Counted from the stretch's first letter, positions 45,401 through 54,684 are shown. The stretch is 64,000 nucleotides of DNA from Bacteroides sp. (GCA_023666705.1 JAMPBO010000006.1:119238-183237); one strand, 5' to 3'. Notes: generated by a model from the sequence alone, not told the origin. Made by a program: numbers and translations.

Positions 45401-47584
45401 GTACTGGCAGGAGCAGAGCTTACGGTTTATGAGGGGGATGACAGAACATCACCTGTGCAAAGCTGGAAGTCAGGCAGAACGCCAAAGCAGCTTGAGGTCG
45501 GTACAGGTGACGGACAAATTCAACGCGGTATAGAATATGTTATCGTTGAGACTGAGGTTCCTACAGGATACATCAAAGCACCCGATCTGAAATTTACGGT
45601 TGACGATGATGGCAAGGTAACAATTGTCTCGGGTGGAAACAGCGATACCCTGAACCGTGACCGTGACATGATTAACGTAATTGATAAAAAGCTTGAGCTT
45701 AATATTAAGAAGACGGATGCATATGGATTTGTGTTAAAGGGTGCAACCCTGAAGCTTTCGGTATATGACAGTGAAAGCTATAGTGCGGATGAGGATAAGG
45801 TAATACTTGAGGAATTTGTTACAGGAAACGAGGCCGTTTCCGTTGACTACAAGCTTCTTACCGCAGGAGAAACATATATACTTGAGGAGCTGCATGCACC
45901 TGCAGGATTTTTAAAGGCAAATCCTATCGTATTTACGATTGATGAACAGGGAACGGTCACAAGAAACTACATTATAAATGCAAATGGTCATCCTGTTGCA
46001 GACAACACTTATGTTGCGGACAACACCATTGTCATGGAGGATGAGGAAGCAGGACTTAGTGTAGGAAAGATTGACAAGGCAAGTAAGGATGGCGAGCCGG
46101 TATATGTGGCAGGCTCTACACTTCAGCTCACAACAGTTGACGACCCTGAATTTAAGGATGAATACTTTGTGACAAAAATATGGGAGAGCACAGAGTATCC
46201 GGAGTCATGGTCAATCAATGACTTTACACCGGGCTGTAAATATGTGTTGACGGAGATTGGAGCACCTGACGGATACGCCTACACGGATCCGATTGAAATC
46301 CTGATTGATAAGGATACACATGACGTTATTATAGAAACAATGAATGAAGATACGCAGGAAGTGGAACAGGTTACGCAGGAAAACCGTACTGTATTTATTG
46401 CAGACGCAAAGATAAACTTAAATGTGGCAAAGGTGGATGCTGTTACGGATAAACCGCTTGCGGGAGCGAGATTTGAGATACTGGATGCGGACGGCGAGGT
46501 TGTTGCAAACTGGATTAGCACCGATAAAGTGAAATCCATCGATACCTCCAAGCTGCTTGCGGGAGGCTCCGATACCGCAGATTACAAGGTATATACGCTC
46601 CATGAGGCAGCGGCACCGAAGGGATATCAGCTTGCAGAGGATGTTAAGTTTGCAATCGACAGGGATGGTTATATATTTACGGTGACGGCAGGCACGGATG
46701 GAACAGAGGTGTACACGCCTATTTCTGTAACTGTGGGAGAAAACATAATCAACATGATAAAGATATCGGATGAACCGCAGACGGTAATCCGCAAGCAGGA
46801 TAAGGACGGCAAAAATGTTTCAGGTGCAAAGCTTACCATTTATGCAAAGGATGAAAACAGCGGTTTTGAACCAATCACATGGAACACTGCCGATACACCT
46901 GTATTGTATATTGATACGGATAAATTTGCTGTTTCTGAGAGATACATTATTGAGGAAACAGAGACGCCGACAGGATATACATATGCAGGAAACATTGAGT
47001 TTTATTACGATGCGGAAGGAAATCTTTTCATAGATGGTGTACAGAGTGAAGCAAGAACCATTACCATGGTAAATGAAAAGATAAATGTTGTCATAAGCAA
47101 GCAGGATGCGGAAAGTGGAAATGAGCTTAAGGGAGCAACCCTTTCCATCAAGAACAGTGATGACGAAATTATTTACACATACAAGAGTAACGGCAAGCCA
47201 AAGCTGATACCTGCTGATACATTCAATGTAAATAAGGAAGGTCTTACATACTACGTGCTTGAGGAAACAAAGGCACCGAAGGGCTACAAGGTAGCAAAGC
47301 CGATACGGTTTGCCCTTGACAGTGCAGGAAATATTTACATCAGAAATACAAAGGGTAAATATGTACCTGTAGCGACGGAGGATGGAATGATTGTCATGGA
47401 GGACGACAGGGAGGAGGAATCACCAGAGCCAACTCCGCCTGAGGTAGATCCGCCTGAGGAACCGCCAAAGCAAAATCCGCCGGGACCGAATACGGGAGAT
47501 AATGCACCTGTGGTATTCCTGTTTATGGCAGGCATACTTGCACTTGGTGGAATCGTATTTATGTTAAAAAAGAGAAAACGTTAA
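39425..47584 (+). CDS. Giant surface adhesin with about 16 SpaA/Cna-B-like repeats and a sortase-type tail
   Basis: 2719 residues from ATG 39425, with AAGGAG eight bases upstream. Signal peptide (VVALMLALLMIVTILPSGIKA), then about 870 residues of adhesin-type beta domains, several looking like isopeptide collagen-binding or repeat-11-like folds. About 16 SpaA/Cna-B-like domains follow (about residues 910-2657), each ending in a KE/EE-x-APxGY-type box; seven or so have the classical length and the rest are of a longer form with a DSW or TWxS strand. The Lys/Glu pairs predict internal isopeptide bonds. The tail has a Pro-rich spacer, GPNTGD, a hydrophobic helix and KKRKR, as in sortase substrates, but with Gly for the Leu of LPxTG. 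No sortase gene is in the window. Confidence 0.93.
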   Translation: MKNISTRFTAKASKKRVVALMLALLMIVTILPSGIKALGAEADLFTGNNINMDKFELGASYKDENGKTQAVVLENGGDYTLPYDATVDLNMHFKVVDPSAIDGGTDYIYNVPAGIRVDVDEDKALITTTGTQIGTVNIASTGKLTFHFDESALNHGDGVEFFVGFNGGFSSDFEEDGHKAQISFPTGAGNYTFGVTSEGKTEPDVDDDVKDMIVGKSGSMEVIDGKVYVKWEISLNGNGRESYGGQIIDNLPDAVSYVDYNSLPASLKNSFAGGYPGISSNAWGNGSPNLSAQISGNRLTIDVSNCAAAWGNTVTFYTELKDSAFGGTITNGTSVTVDNNVVFNPNDDTNPVTATGNVDIRPDMVKKSASVSGDIVTWTVVLNSSKFNIGGTTYEDIFEENIDTDSIVGGVGGITVSGMSATPVLTDNGFKIDVPANTTGTVTISYQTKINDVAVNTTNTAKLTGSSDPSYDVSATANVPGSNLMYKNYVGFDPIANTLTWNITVNPDSKRLTNVVVEDSFDASIMKLSSVSGAELSASSNADAGELVFSLGNISAPVNITVITKVADSILNSEDAYTNYRNYKNKAKMTSDEYPDGIEREAEAWQRLEKIALISKSGEPSKNDKNERLNDGTITWTVEVKGQRQTPLGFQFDDVLPENMKYVAGSFRIQEQYYDAAPSYRNVKVGKNADGQETISYTFDKTADEKFLGKTDRVFWIVYQTVATDYVAADSNHEYVNHAKLTAEFPNDVTHEEEAEATVTTVAGGVLDKKYNYKAGGRDVTWNVTINEARTDMSDIVNPRLTDKLADYFDYMEGTLYRVDTAGNKTEVAKKDYKIIVVNGMLTVKMPNIGSDCFLFQFKTRFNCLEANLPDDIVNKVSLEGDGQTFETSSSSVENVSFSSAIAGATIKRDIRIMKVDKSNHSKALEGAVFELYLEDKQTLVGTATTDKDGMAIFVDAGSLLGEVLYLKETEAPEGYKLNEDWIKIDDYNEAHLSVDPATGRRYYAKQVENTSDTENDTGTIKVEKQDSADKNVKLRGAQFSLYSDAACTKLVARKETDANGYLSFANISLGTYWLKETASPSGYKLDATVTMVEISNDGDGVTVKYGADVDTLSEVTGGVYIAVNEKAAAALKITKRDAEDDSLLSGAKFEVYRDASCTMLAGSGTTDANGIVTIEGLALGSTYYYREVEAPAGYVLDSSIRNFVAGSATSHEDIVIERELENEVQRGNIAIHKTDDGVPNATELSGVEFTLYTVDEDGNETVYNKDGKPYKVTTNVHGNAQFTDLPFGSYVIKEGNNPGYRAVADINVTVEDAGFVDLDVVNEVLRFNLEILKLEDDGDTDDSNNKKLAGVRFGLYNDSGASLAKGTTNASGKVVFENIALKNYTGNFTIKEETVPDGYIKAEDVVITNADAKSAADNKTTIQRTIKNKKQTGKLLVKKVDSGNNEGLAGAEFALLDANHLRVATAKSMTAAEAANVDDEEAGSVYFENLKYGTYYLVETKAPANGNDIYILNTTEYKVEIKDDTTVTAVIGADNTATNVIPNEKQKTAAPIVSFWFEKTDGEGNPLAGASFIMQRKLAESDSWTTIATSVSNDEGKVFFRRVSIKDDPDTAAYRVVEAASPEGYVMDKDFAVNIPNKAWFAEEYSDSETSPLSDANIKRLLENGLNGDEISVQNDKILGKIQITKTVVNSSTKLEGAEFMLYDINGNEIEGIMPKKTNDEGIVLFDKLPTGTYVVKEIGAPKGYTLSTQESRVAVTDDTLKEVEFKDTPINLTISKRTLTGATELRGASLELRDSDGKLIDSWVSGGSAHKVKASLLVAGETYTLEEVSAPKGYAYSKKIVFEITETGAIVLKTDESDANASKNGQTIIMRDTPLNVTLTKVNENGTPLSGAILEILDENGASVAKWTTNGNGYKAGPVLTAPEPGTGVKEYTLIERSAPAGYEIAEEITFTVSSDGTIKDADGNTITAITMQDALKTGIYVRKLDDDYNVLAGAELTVYEGDDRTSPVQSWKSGRTPKQLEVGTGDGQIQRGIEYVIVETEVPTGYIKAPDLKFTVDDDGKVTIVSGGNSDTLNRDRDMINVIDKKLELNIKKTDAYGFVLKGATLKLSVYDSESYSADEDKVILEEFVTGNEAVSVDYKLLTAGETYILEELHAPAGFLKANPIVFTIDEQGTVTRNYIINANGHPVADNTYVADNTIVMEDEEAGLSVGKIDKASKDGEPVYVAGSTLQLTTVDDPEFKDEYFVTKIWESTEYPESWSINDFTPGCKYVLTEIGAPDGYAYTDPIEILIDKDTHDVIIETMNEDTQEVEQVTQENRTVFIADAKINLNVAKVDAVTDKPLAGARFEILDADGEVVANWISTDKVKSIDTSKLLAGGSDTADYKVYTLHEAAAPKGYQLAEDVKFAIDRDGYIFTVTAGTDGTEVYTPISVTVGENIINMIKISDEPQTVIRKQDKDGKNVSGAKLTIYAKDENSGFEPITWNTADTPVLYIDTDKFAVSERYIIEETETPTGYTYAGNIEFYYDAEGNLFIDGVQSEARTITMVNEKINVVISKQDAESGNELKGATLSIKNSDDEIIYTYKSNGKPKLIPADTFNVNKEGLTYYVLEETKAPKGYKVAKPIRFALDSAGNIYIRNTKGKYVPVATEDGMIVMEDDREEESPEPTPPEVDPPEEPPKQNPPGPNTGDNAPVVFLFMAGILALGGIVFMLKKRKR

Positions 47585-47591
47585 AATAAGC

Positions 47592-47640
47592 AAAAAGGGG
47601 CTGAAGTGCTGAAAATATTTCCGGTGCAAAGCCCTTTTTG
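47592..47640 (+). terminator. Terminator after the adhesin gene
   Basis: AAAAAGGGGCT (47592-47602) pairs with AGCCCTTTTT (47630-47639) and is followed by GTTTTATT. The loop is long, about 27 bases. Confidence 0.8.
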
Positions 47641-47682
47641 TTTTATTAAGAAAGTTCTCTGAACTTTTTAAACATTAAACAT

Positions 47683-47711
47683 TTGACGAAAAGAAAAATC
47701 TTGCCTAACAT
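47683..47711 (+). promoter_or_regulatory. Promoter of secA
   Basis: TTGACG at 47683-47688, 17-bp spacer, TAACAT at 47706-47711. A leader of about 95 bases follows; I see no secM-like peptide in it. Confidence 0.65.
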
Positions 47712-47811
47712 TCTCTTTAATGTTATATTAGAAGTTATGATGAAATTATTAAATTAAAATTTAGTGTACGGCAAGGAAATATTTTATATTACTTTGCAAC
47801 TGGAGGTAATT

Positions 47812-50385
47812 ATGGGCCTATTTGAAAAAGTATTTGGCACTCATAGCGAGAAAGAATTAAAGAGAATTAATCCGATAGTTGATAAGATTGAAGCACTTGA
47901 TGAGACAATGCAGGCAATGACGGATACACAGCTTAAGGCTAAGACCGAGGAATTTAAAAAGAGACTTGAGGAGGGTGAAACCTTAGATGATTTGCTTGTG
48001 GAGGCATTTGCAGTTGTCAGGGAAGCAGCCGCCAGAGTGCTTGGTATGAAACATTACAGGGTTCAGCTTATCGGTGGAATATTGCTGCATCAGGGGCGTA
48101 TACCTGAAATGAGAACAGGAGAAGGAAAAACATTAGTTTCCACGTTACCGGCATACTTAAATGCACTTGAGGGAAAAGGCGTTCACATTGTTACGGTAAA
48201 TGATTACCTCGCAAAGCGTGATGCTGAGTGGATGGGTAAGGTACATGAGTTTTTGGGGCTTACTGTGGGCGTTATCCTAAACAGTGACAAGAACGACGAG
48301 AGAAGAGCCGCATACAATTGCGACATAACGTACGTTACGAACAATGAGCTTGGATTTGATTATCTGAGGGACAACATGGTTATTTATAAGGAACAGCTTG
48401 TTCAGAGGGATTTGCATTATGCCATCGTGGACGAGGTTGACTCCGTGCTGATTGATGAGGCGAGAACACCGCTTATCATATCGGGACAGAGTGGTAAGTC
48501 CACAGACCTTTACAAGATGTGTGACTATCTTGCCAGACGTATGCAGCGTGGTACCGCTTCGACGGAAATCAGTAAGATAGATGCCATCATGGGAACGGAG
48601 GTTGAGGAGGATGGAGATTACCTTGTAAATGAGAAGGACAAGCAAGTTGTACTTACGGCACAGGGTGTTAAGGAAGTAGAGCAGTTCTTCCACATTGAAA
48701 ACTTTTCGGATGCTGAAAATATTGATATACAGCACAATATGATTATGGCACTCCGTGCACATGCACTTATGTTTCGGGATAAGGATTACGTTGTCAAGGA
48801 CGATGAGGTTCTGATTGTAGACGAGTTTACGGGACGTATTATGCCAGGAAGACGTTTTTCAGACGGACTTCATCAGGCAATTGAGGCAAAGGAAAATGTT
48901 AAGGTTAAGAGAGAGAGCCGTACACTTGCAACAATAACATTCCAGAATTTCTTTAATAAATATAAGAAAAAGGCAGGAATGACAGGTACTGCACTTACAG
49001 AGGAACAGGAGTTCCGGGAGATTTATGGCATGGATGTCGTTGAGGTGCCTACCAATCTGCCAATTAAGAGAATCGACCACAACGATTCCGTATTTAAGAC
49101 AAAGAAGGAAAAGCTGAATGCAATTGTTCAGGCTGTGGAGGAGTCCCACGCAAAGGGACAGCCTGTGCTTGTCGGTACGATAAACATTGATTCCTCGGAG
49201 GAGCTTTCAAGGCTTCTTTCAAAGAGGGGTATCCAGCATAAGGTGCTGAACGCAAAATTCCATGAGATGGAGGCTGAAATCGTAGCCGATGCAGGACAAA
49301 GGGGTGCTGTGACAATCGCAACGAACATGGCAGGACGTGGTACTGATATTAAGCTTGGTGAAGGTGTTACTGAGCTTGGCGGACTTAAGATAATCGGTAC
49401 GGAAAGACATGAGTCGCGAAGAATTGATAATCAGCTCAGAGGTCGTTCCGGACGTCAGGGAGACCCAGGTGAATCCAAATTCTATCTTTCTCTGGATGAT
49501 GAGCTTATGAAGCTGTTCGGATCTGAGAAGGTTAAGGCTGTCTATGATGCCCTTAACATACCTGAGGGCGAGGAGATACAGCATGGCACAATAACAAAAT
49601 TCGTGGAAAAGGCACAGAAAAAGATTGAGTCAAATAACTTTGCCATCCGAAAAAATCTTCTTGAGTTTGATCAGGTAAATAATGACCAAAGAGAGGTTAT
49701 ATACGCAGAGAGAAAGCGTGTTCTTAATGGTGAAAGCATGCGGGATGTCATATTCAAAATGATTCAGGATACTGTTGAGAGCTATGTTGATAAAACCTGT
49801 TCCGCTGACCTTTCCCCAGAGGAGTGGGAAATTGATGAGCTTTCCAGACTCTTGATTCCGATTGTGCCGCTTAAGCCGATAAAGCTTACCGACAAGGAGA
49901 AGAAATCAGGCAACCTCAAGGAATTTAAGCAACGGCTTAAGGAGGAGGCTGCAAAGATATATGAGTCCAAGGAAGCAGAATTTCCTGAGCCGGAGCACAT
50001 CAGGGAGGTTGAGCGTGTTATACTGCTCAAGGTGATAGACAAAAAGTGGATGGCACATATCGATGACATGACACAGCTCAGACAGGGTATCGGACTCCAG
50101 TCATACGGCAGCAAGGATCCTGTTGTTGAATACAAATTTGCAGGCTTTGATATGTTCAATGAAATGACGGCAGCCATACGTGAGGAAACCGTACAAATGA
50201 TACTTCACGTCAGAATAGAGCAGAAGGTTGAGCGTGAGGAGGTTGCAAAGGTAACGGGTACGAACAGGGATGACACAGCAAAGAAGGGACCAAAAAGGCG
50301 TGAGTCTGCCAAAATAGGCAGAAATGATCCGTGCCCATGCGGAAGCGGCAAGAAATATAAGATGTGCTGCGGACGTAACCTGTAA
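47812..50385 (+). CDS. secA: Protein translocase ATPase SecA
   Basis: 857 residues from ATG 47812, with GGAGG five bases upstream; an ATG-like upstream extension lacks a site. N-terminal GLFEKVFG, Walker A MRTGEGKT, Walker [17 protein letters not shown], the [12 protein letters not shown] helicase motif VI region, and a C-terminal zinc motif [14 protein letters not shown]. It drives preproteins through SecYEG, which fits the two large secreted proteins in the window. prfB follows 40 bases later, the common secA-prfB order. Confidence 0.98.
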   Translation: MGLFEKVFGTHSEKELKRINPIVDKIEALDETMQAMTDTQLKAKTEEFKKRLEEGETLDDLLVEAFAVVREAAARVLGMKHYRVQLIGGILLHQGRIPEMRTGEGKTLVSTLPAYLNALEGKGVHIVTVNDYLAKRDAEWMGKVHEFLGLTVGVILNSDKNDERRAAYNCDITYVTNNELGFDYLRDNMVIYKEQLVQRDLHYAIVDEVDSVLIDEARTPLIISGQSGKSTDLYKMCDYLARRMQRGTASTEISKIDAIMGTEVEEDGDYLVNEKDKQVVLTAQGVKEVEQFFHIENFSDAENIDIQHNMIMALRAHALMFRDKDYVVKDDEVLIVDEFTGRIMPGRRFSDGLHQAIEAKENVKVKRESRTLATITFQNFFNKYKKKAGMTGTALTEEQEFREIYGMDVVEVPTNLPIKRIDHNDSVFKTKKEKLNAIVQAVEESHAKGQPVLVGTINIDSSEELSRLLSKRGIQHKVLNAKFHEMEAEIVADAGQRGAVTIATNMAGRGTDIKLGEGVTELGGLKIIGTERHESRRIDNQLRGRSGRQGDPGESKFYLSLDDELMKLFGSEKVKAVYDALNIPEGEEIQHGTITKFVEKAQKKIESNNFAIRKNLLEFDQVNNDQREVIYAERKRVLNGESMRDVIFKMIQDTVESYVDKTCSADLSPEEWEIDELSRLLIPIVPLKPIKLTDKEKKSGNLKEFKQRLKEEAAKIYESKEAEFPEPEHIREVERVILLKVIDKKWMAHIDDMTQLRQGIGLQSYGSKDPVVEYKFAGFDMFNEMTAAIREETVQMILHVRIEQKVEREEVAKVTGTNRDDTAKKGPKRRESAKIGRNDPCPCGSGKKYKMCCGRNL

Positions 50386-50425
50386 AATTCCGGTATCATA
50401 GAATAATAGGAAAGTGGTGAAATAA

Positions 50426-51539
50426 GTGATAGAGCTTGATGGTTTTAAATATACAATGAGTGAATACAAGTCTCCACTTGATGAAGTGAGGGATTCACTT
50501 TGACATCGCAGGAAAAACACTGCGGATTAAAGAGCTTAACGCAAAGCTTGAAGCACCGGGCTTTTGGGACAATGTAACCGAAAGTCAGGTTGTTATGAAG
50601 GAACTTAAAAACCTGAAGGATACATTGGAAGCATTTGAAACGATAGAAGGCAAATATGAGGACATAGAAACCTTAATCGAGATGGCGGAGGAGGAAAATG
50701 AGGACAGTCTTATTCCTGAAATTGATGCCGCCATACAGGCATTTGCGGAGGAATTTGAAAGCTTTCGGATTGATACACTTCTTTCGGATGAGTTTGATGC
50801 AAACAATGCGGTTTTAACGCTTCATGCAGGTGCAGGCGGAACAGAGTCCTGCGACTGGGCAGAAATGCTTTATAGGATGTACAATAGATGGGCAGATAAA
50901 CGCGGCTTTGGCATCGAGGTGTTAGATTACCTTGACGGTGACGAGGCGGGAATCAAAACAGTAACATTTCAGATAAATGGGAATAATGCCTATGGATATC
51001 TGAAATCGGAAAAAGGTGTACACAGGCTTGTAAGAATATCGCCGTTCAATGCGGCAGGGAAACGTCAGACGTCATTTGCATCCTTGGATGTAATGCCTGA
51101 GCTTGATGAAGATATCAGTGTAGAGATAAATGAGGATGACCTTAAAATTGATACGTACCGTTCCAGTGGAGCGGGTGGACAGCATGTAAATAAGACATCA
51201 TCAGCAGTAAGAATCACACATATACCGACAGGCGTTGTGGTACAGTGCCAAAATGAAAGGTCACAGCACAGTAATAAGGATAAGGCAATGAAAATGCTGA
51301 TGTCCAAACTGTATCTGATAAAAAAACAGGAAAACCTCGAAAAAATATCAGATATACGCGGAGAAGTTACGGAAAACGGCTGGGGAAGCCAGATACGTTC
51401 CTATGTATTACAGCCATATACAATGGTGAAGGACCATAGAACCGGATTTGAAACCGGCAATGCACAAACGGTTTTGGATGGCGGAATCGACGGGTTCATA
51501 AATGCATATTTGAAGTGGATAAATGTTACGGGAGAGTAG
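50426..51539 (+). CDS. prfB: Peptide chain release factor 2, programmed +1 frameshift
   Basis: The zero frame starts at GTG 50426 (IELDGFKYTMSEYKSP) and meets an in-frame TGA at 50501-50503 after CTT (50498-50500). Reading resumes in +1 at GAC 50502 (DIAGKTLRIKELNAKLEAPG) and runs to 51539, giving 370 residues: join 50426-50500 and 50502-51539. The slip site CTT-TGA-C and a GAGGG Shine-Dalgarno-like stretch just upstream are the standard RF2 autoregulatory signal. RF2 marks: the stop-codon SPF tripeptide (RISPFNAAG) and catalytic GGQ (SSGAGGQHVNKT). It releases peptides at UGA and UAA. Confidence 0.97.
50485..50506 (+). promoter_or_regulatory. prfB recoding site
   Basis: GAGGG, a four-base TTCA spacer region and the slippery CTT TGA C. 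Low RF2 slows decoding of UGA and lets the ribosome slip +1, so RF2 controls its own synthesis. Confidence 0.93.
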
Positions 51540-51574
51540 GCGGTAGTTACTGCACATAGTGGAGGAAAAGGCAA

Positions 51575-52063
51575 ATGGCAGAGACAAAGTATATTGTATT
51601 TCAACTGAATCAATACAAGTATGGAATAAGGCTTGATATTATTAAAGGAATTGAAAAGGACTATAACATAGTGCCCATACCAATCGGTGCTGACAACATG
51701 AAGGGTATCATTCACCTGAGAGGGGAAATTGTTCCGCTGTTTGACTTGAAGAAAAAATTCCAGATGGATGATGGCGAAAAAGGCACGGAAATACAGCTTT
51801 TGATAGCCGAAACCCATGATATGAAGCTGGGGCTTGAGGTGGATGCGGTTGTAGGAATTTTGAGCGTTGAGGAGGAGGATATAAAGTCTGTTCCGCGTGT
51901 AATTAAAAGTGAGGAAACAGATTATATAGAAAATATTATAAAAATAGATTGCGGTGGAAAACCGGAAATCGTTTTAAGTGTTGCCATAGACCATATCATG
52001 TCCGACTTGGATTTTGAAACCGTTTCACGTTCAATTGAGGATGCAGCGTCGGAAGAAGAATAA
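51575..52063 (+). CDS. cheW: CheW-like chemotaxis scaffold protein
   Basis: 162 residues covering a single CheW domain: YIVFQLNQYKYGIRLDIIKG, MKGIIHLRGEIVPLFDLKKK and LGLEVDAVVGILSVEEEDI. The domain couples chemoreceptors to CheA. GGAGG precedes the ATG. No other chemotaxis or flagellar gene is in the window, so it is an isolated copy between prfB and hom; it may serve chemotaxis in trans or another signalling array. Confidence 0.93.
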   Translation: MAETKYIVFQLNQYKYGIRLDIIKGIEKDYNIVPIPIGADNMKGIIHLRGEIVPLFDLKKKFQMDDGEKGTEIQLLIAETHDMKLGLEVDAVVGILSVEEEDIKSVPRVIKSEETDYIENIIKIDCGGKPEIVLSVAIDHIMSDLDFETVSRSIEDAASEEE

Positions 52064-52084
52064 AACAATGGGAGATAACGGGAA

Positions 52085-53320
52085 ATGATAAATATAGCAG
52101 TATTAGGATACGGAACCGTAGGTTCAGGTGTTGTAGAAGTAATAAACAAAAATCATAGCAGCATTAACAAGCGTGCAGGAGAGGAAATCAATATAAAATA
52201 TGTACTTGATTTAAGAGATTTTCCGGGGGATCCTGTCACTGAAATTCTTGTCCATGATTATAATGTTATATTAAAGGATGATGAGGTGGAAATCGTAGTT
52301 GAGGTGATGGGTGGAATCAATCCTGCCCTTCAATTTACGAGGGATGCCCTTCTTGCAGGAAAGAGTGTCTGTACCTCAAATAAGGAGCTGGTTGCTGCAC
52401 ATGGTGCAGAGCTTCTTGCCATTGCAAAGGAAAAGGGAGTAAACTTCCTTTTTGAGGCAAGTGTAGGTGGTGGAATTCCGATTATAAGACCGTTGAATCA
52501 GTCGCTTACGGCTGACGAGATTACAGAAATCACGGGAATTTTAAATGGAACAACAAATTACATTCTAACCAAAATGACAGAGGATGGTTCGGATTTTGAA
52601 ACAGTGCTTAAGTCGGCACAGGAAATGGGATACGCAGAGAGAAATCCTGAAGCGGATGTAGAGGGCTACGATGCATGTAGAAAAATAGCCATACTTGCAT
52701 CCCTTGCATATGGAAAGCAGGTTGATTACGAGGATATCTATACGGAAGGAATCACTGCGGTTACAAAGCAGGATATCGCATATTCCCAAAAGCTGAAAAC
52801 GAGCATAAAGCTTCTTGGAACAAGCAAGGTGATAGACGGAAAGCTGTACGCACTTGTTGCACCGTTTATGATTGGCGAGGAGCATCCGCTTAAAAATGTA
52901 AATGGAGTATTTAACGGAATTTATGTTGACGGCAACATGCTTGGCGGAACAATGTTTTATGGTAAGGGAGCTGGTAAGCTGCCTACTGCCAGTGCAGTCG
53001 TGTCTGATGTGATAGACGCTGCAAAGCACAAGGGAACAAATATCATGACAATTTGGGATACGCAGAAGGTTACTCTTGGCGATATCAGTGATTACAAGTG
53101 TAATTATTTTGTAAGAATTTCCATACATGGAACGGATGAGGATGTTGTTAAGGCGGTCAGGGAAGCATTTCCTGACGCTGTGATTTTGGAGTCGGCAGAT
53201 ATTGAGGAATTTGCATTTATGACGGGCGTTGTATCTGGCAGGGAATTCGACAAAAAAATTGCAGACTTCCATGTTATAAGCAGGATCAGAGTAACGGATG
53301 ACGTTAATTTAAGCAAATAA
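52085..53320 (+). CDS. hom: Homoserine dehydrogenase
   Basis: 411 residues. NAD(P)-binding GYGTVGSGVVEVI, the catalytic-domain motifs NGTTNYILTKM and AERNPEADVEGYDACRK, and a C-terminal ACT-like region (FVRISIHGTDEDVVKAV). It reduces aspartate semialdehyde to homoserine, the entry to threonine and methionine. It starts 21 bases after cheW and is followed, behind a separate promoter, by aspartate kinase, the first enzyme of the same pathway. Confidence 0.95.
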   Translation: MINIAVLGYGTVGSGVVEVINKNHSSINKRAGEEINIKYVLDLRDFPGDPVTEILVHDYNVILKDDEVEIVVEVMGGINPALQFTRDALLAGKSVCTSNKELVAAHGAELLAIAKEKGVNFLFEASVGGGIPIIRPLNQSLTADEITEITGILNGTTNYILTKMTEDGSDFETVLKSAQEMGYAERNPEADVEGYDACRKIAILASLAYGKQVDYEDIYTEGITAVTKQDIAYSQKLKTSIKLLGTSKVIDGKLYALVAPFMIGEEHPLKNVNGVFNGIYVDGNMLGGTMFYGKGAGKLPTASAVVSDVIDAAKHKGTNIMTIWDTQKVTLGDISDYKCNYFVRISIHGTDEDVVKAVREAFPDAVILESADIEEFAFMTGVVSGREFDKKIADFHVISRIRVTDDVNLSK

Positions 53321-53324
53321 AGGA

Positions 53325-53353
53325 TTGCGGTACGAACAACGAAGTGATATACT
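53325..53353 (+). promoter_or_regulatory. Promoter of the aspartate kinase gene
   Basis: TTGCGG at 53325-53330, 17-bp spacer, TATACT at 53348-53353, 49 bases before the start. The leader is too short for a lysine riboswitch. Confidence 0.6.
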
Positions 53354-53402
53354 CACAAATGTTGTTTGAATATATAATTGGGACATTTTATAGGAGGAAG
53401 AC

Positions 53403-54605
53403 ATGCTGATAGTTAAAAAGTTTGGCGGTACATCGGTTGCCGACAAGGAAAGGATTTTTAATGTAGCTAGAAGATGTATTGAAGATTATCAAAAAGGTAA
53501 TGATGTAGTAGTCGTTTTGTCTGCTATGGGTAAATACACGGATGAATTAATCGCCATGGCTAAGGACATTAACGAAATTCCACCAAAGAGAGAGATGGAT
53601 ATGCTGTTTACAATCGGTGAGCAGATGTCGGTTGCACTTATGGCTATGGCAATGAATAAGCTGGGAGTTCCTGCTGTGTCACTGAATGCATTTCAGGTAG
53701 CGATGCATTCCACATCTGTTTATGGAAATGCGAGATTAAAGAGAATAGACAGTGACAGAATCAGGCATGAGCTGGAGCAGAGGAAAATAGTAATCATAAC
53801 AGGATTTCAGGGAGTTAACAAATATGATGATTACACAACCTTAGGCAGGGGTGGCTCTGACACAACGGCTGTAGCACTTGCTGCATCGCTTCAGGCTGAT
53901 GCATGTGAAATATATACGGATGTTGACGGTGTATATACCGCAGACCCACGAAAGGTAAAAAATGCACGTAAGCTCAATTCGGTAACATATGATGAAATGC
54001 TTGAGCTTGCAACCTTGGGTGCAGGAGTTTTACACAATCGTTCAGTTGAACTTGCAAAAAAGTTTGGCGTACAACTGGTAGTACGGTCAAGTTTAAATAC
54101 TTCAGAAGGAACTATAGTCAAGGAGGGTTCAAAGATGGAAAAGATGCTTGTAAGTGGTGTAGCAGGAGATACAAATACAGCAAGAGTTGCCGTAATTGGA
54201 TTAAAGGATGAGCCGGGAGTAGCATTTAAGCTTTTCAACAGCCTTGCAAAGCACAACATAAATGTAGACATGATTTTGCAGTCTGTAGGAAGAAAGGGAA
54301 CAAAGGACATCAGCTTTACAACAAGTGAGGATAATGCGGACGAGGCTGCCAAAATAATAAATGAAAACTTCAGCAATTTTGAGGGCGTTGATGTTGAGAA
54401 GAAGGTTTCAAAGGTATCAATCGTAGGTGCAGGTATGCAGACAAATGCAGGTGTTGCAGCCAAAATGTTTGAGGCACTTTATGATTGCAATATAAATATT
54501 AGAATGATATCTACATCTGAAATAAGAGTAACCGTGCTGATTGATGAGACAAACACGGAACGGGCAATGAATGCCATCCATGATAAGTTTGATTTGGGAA
54601 ATTAA
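53403..54605 (+). CDS. Aspartate kinase, monofunctional
   Basis: 400 residues. The kinase domain opens with KKFGGTSVADKERI and has FTIGEQMSVALMAMA, GRGGSDTTAVALAASLQAD and YTDVDGVYTADPR. Two C-terminal ACT domains (about 265-400; KDEPGVAFKLFNSLAKHNIN, then VGAGMQTNAGVAAKMFEAL) predict feedback control by lysine or threonine. It makes aspartyl phosphate. AGGAGG precedes the ATG. A strong hairpin follows, so it is the last gene of its transcript. Confidence 0.96.
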   Translation: MLIVKKFGGTSVADKERIFNVARRCIEDYQKGNDVVVVLSAMGKYTDELIAMAKDINEIPPKREMDMLFTIGEQMSVALMAMAMNKLGVPAVSLNAFQVAMHSTSVYGNARLKRIDSDRIRHELEQRKIVIITGFQGVNKYDDYTTLGRGGSDTTAVALAASLQADACEIYTDVDGVYTADPRKVKNARKLNSVTYDEMLELATLGAGVLHNRSVELAKKFGVQLVVRSSLNTSEGTIVKEGSKMEKMLVSGVAGDTNTARVAVIGLKDEPGVAFKLFNSLAKHNINVDMILQSVGRKGTKDISFTTSEDNADEAAKIINENFSNFEGVDVEKKVSKVSIVGAGMQTNAGVAAKMFEALYDCNINIRMISTSEIRVTVLIDETNTERAMNAIHDKFDLGN

Positions 54606-54642
54606 ATTTGTAATGACGAAGTAAAAATAATATGTTAAAATT

Positions 54643-54684
54643 GGACTGTCACGTGGATGTAATAATACAACATGGTGACAGTCC
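54643..54684 (+). terminator. Terminator after the aspartate kinase gene
   Basis: GGACTGTCAC (54643-54652) pairs with GTGACAGTCC (54675-54684), then TTTCATTTTT. It belongs with the GGGCTGTC/GACAGTCC hairpins seen after aspS and gdhA. Confidence 0.88.

Noticed and set aside
50426..50600. prfB as a frameshifted pseudogene
   Set aside because: The interruption is the conserved CTT TGA C recoding site at the usual codon, and the protein is otherwise complete with SPF and GGQ motifs.
53354..53402. Lysine riboswitch before aspartate kinase
   Set aside because: Fewer than 50 bases separate the promoter from the start; the lysine aptamer needs about 170.
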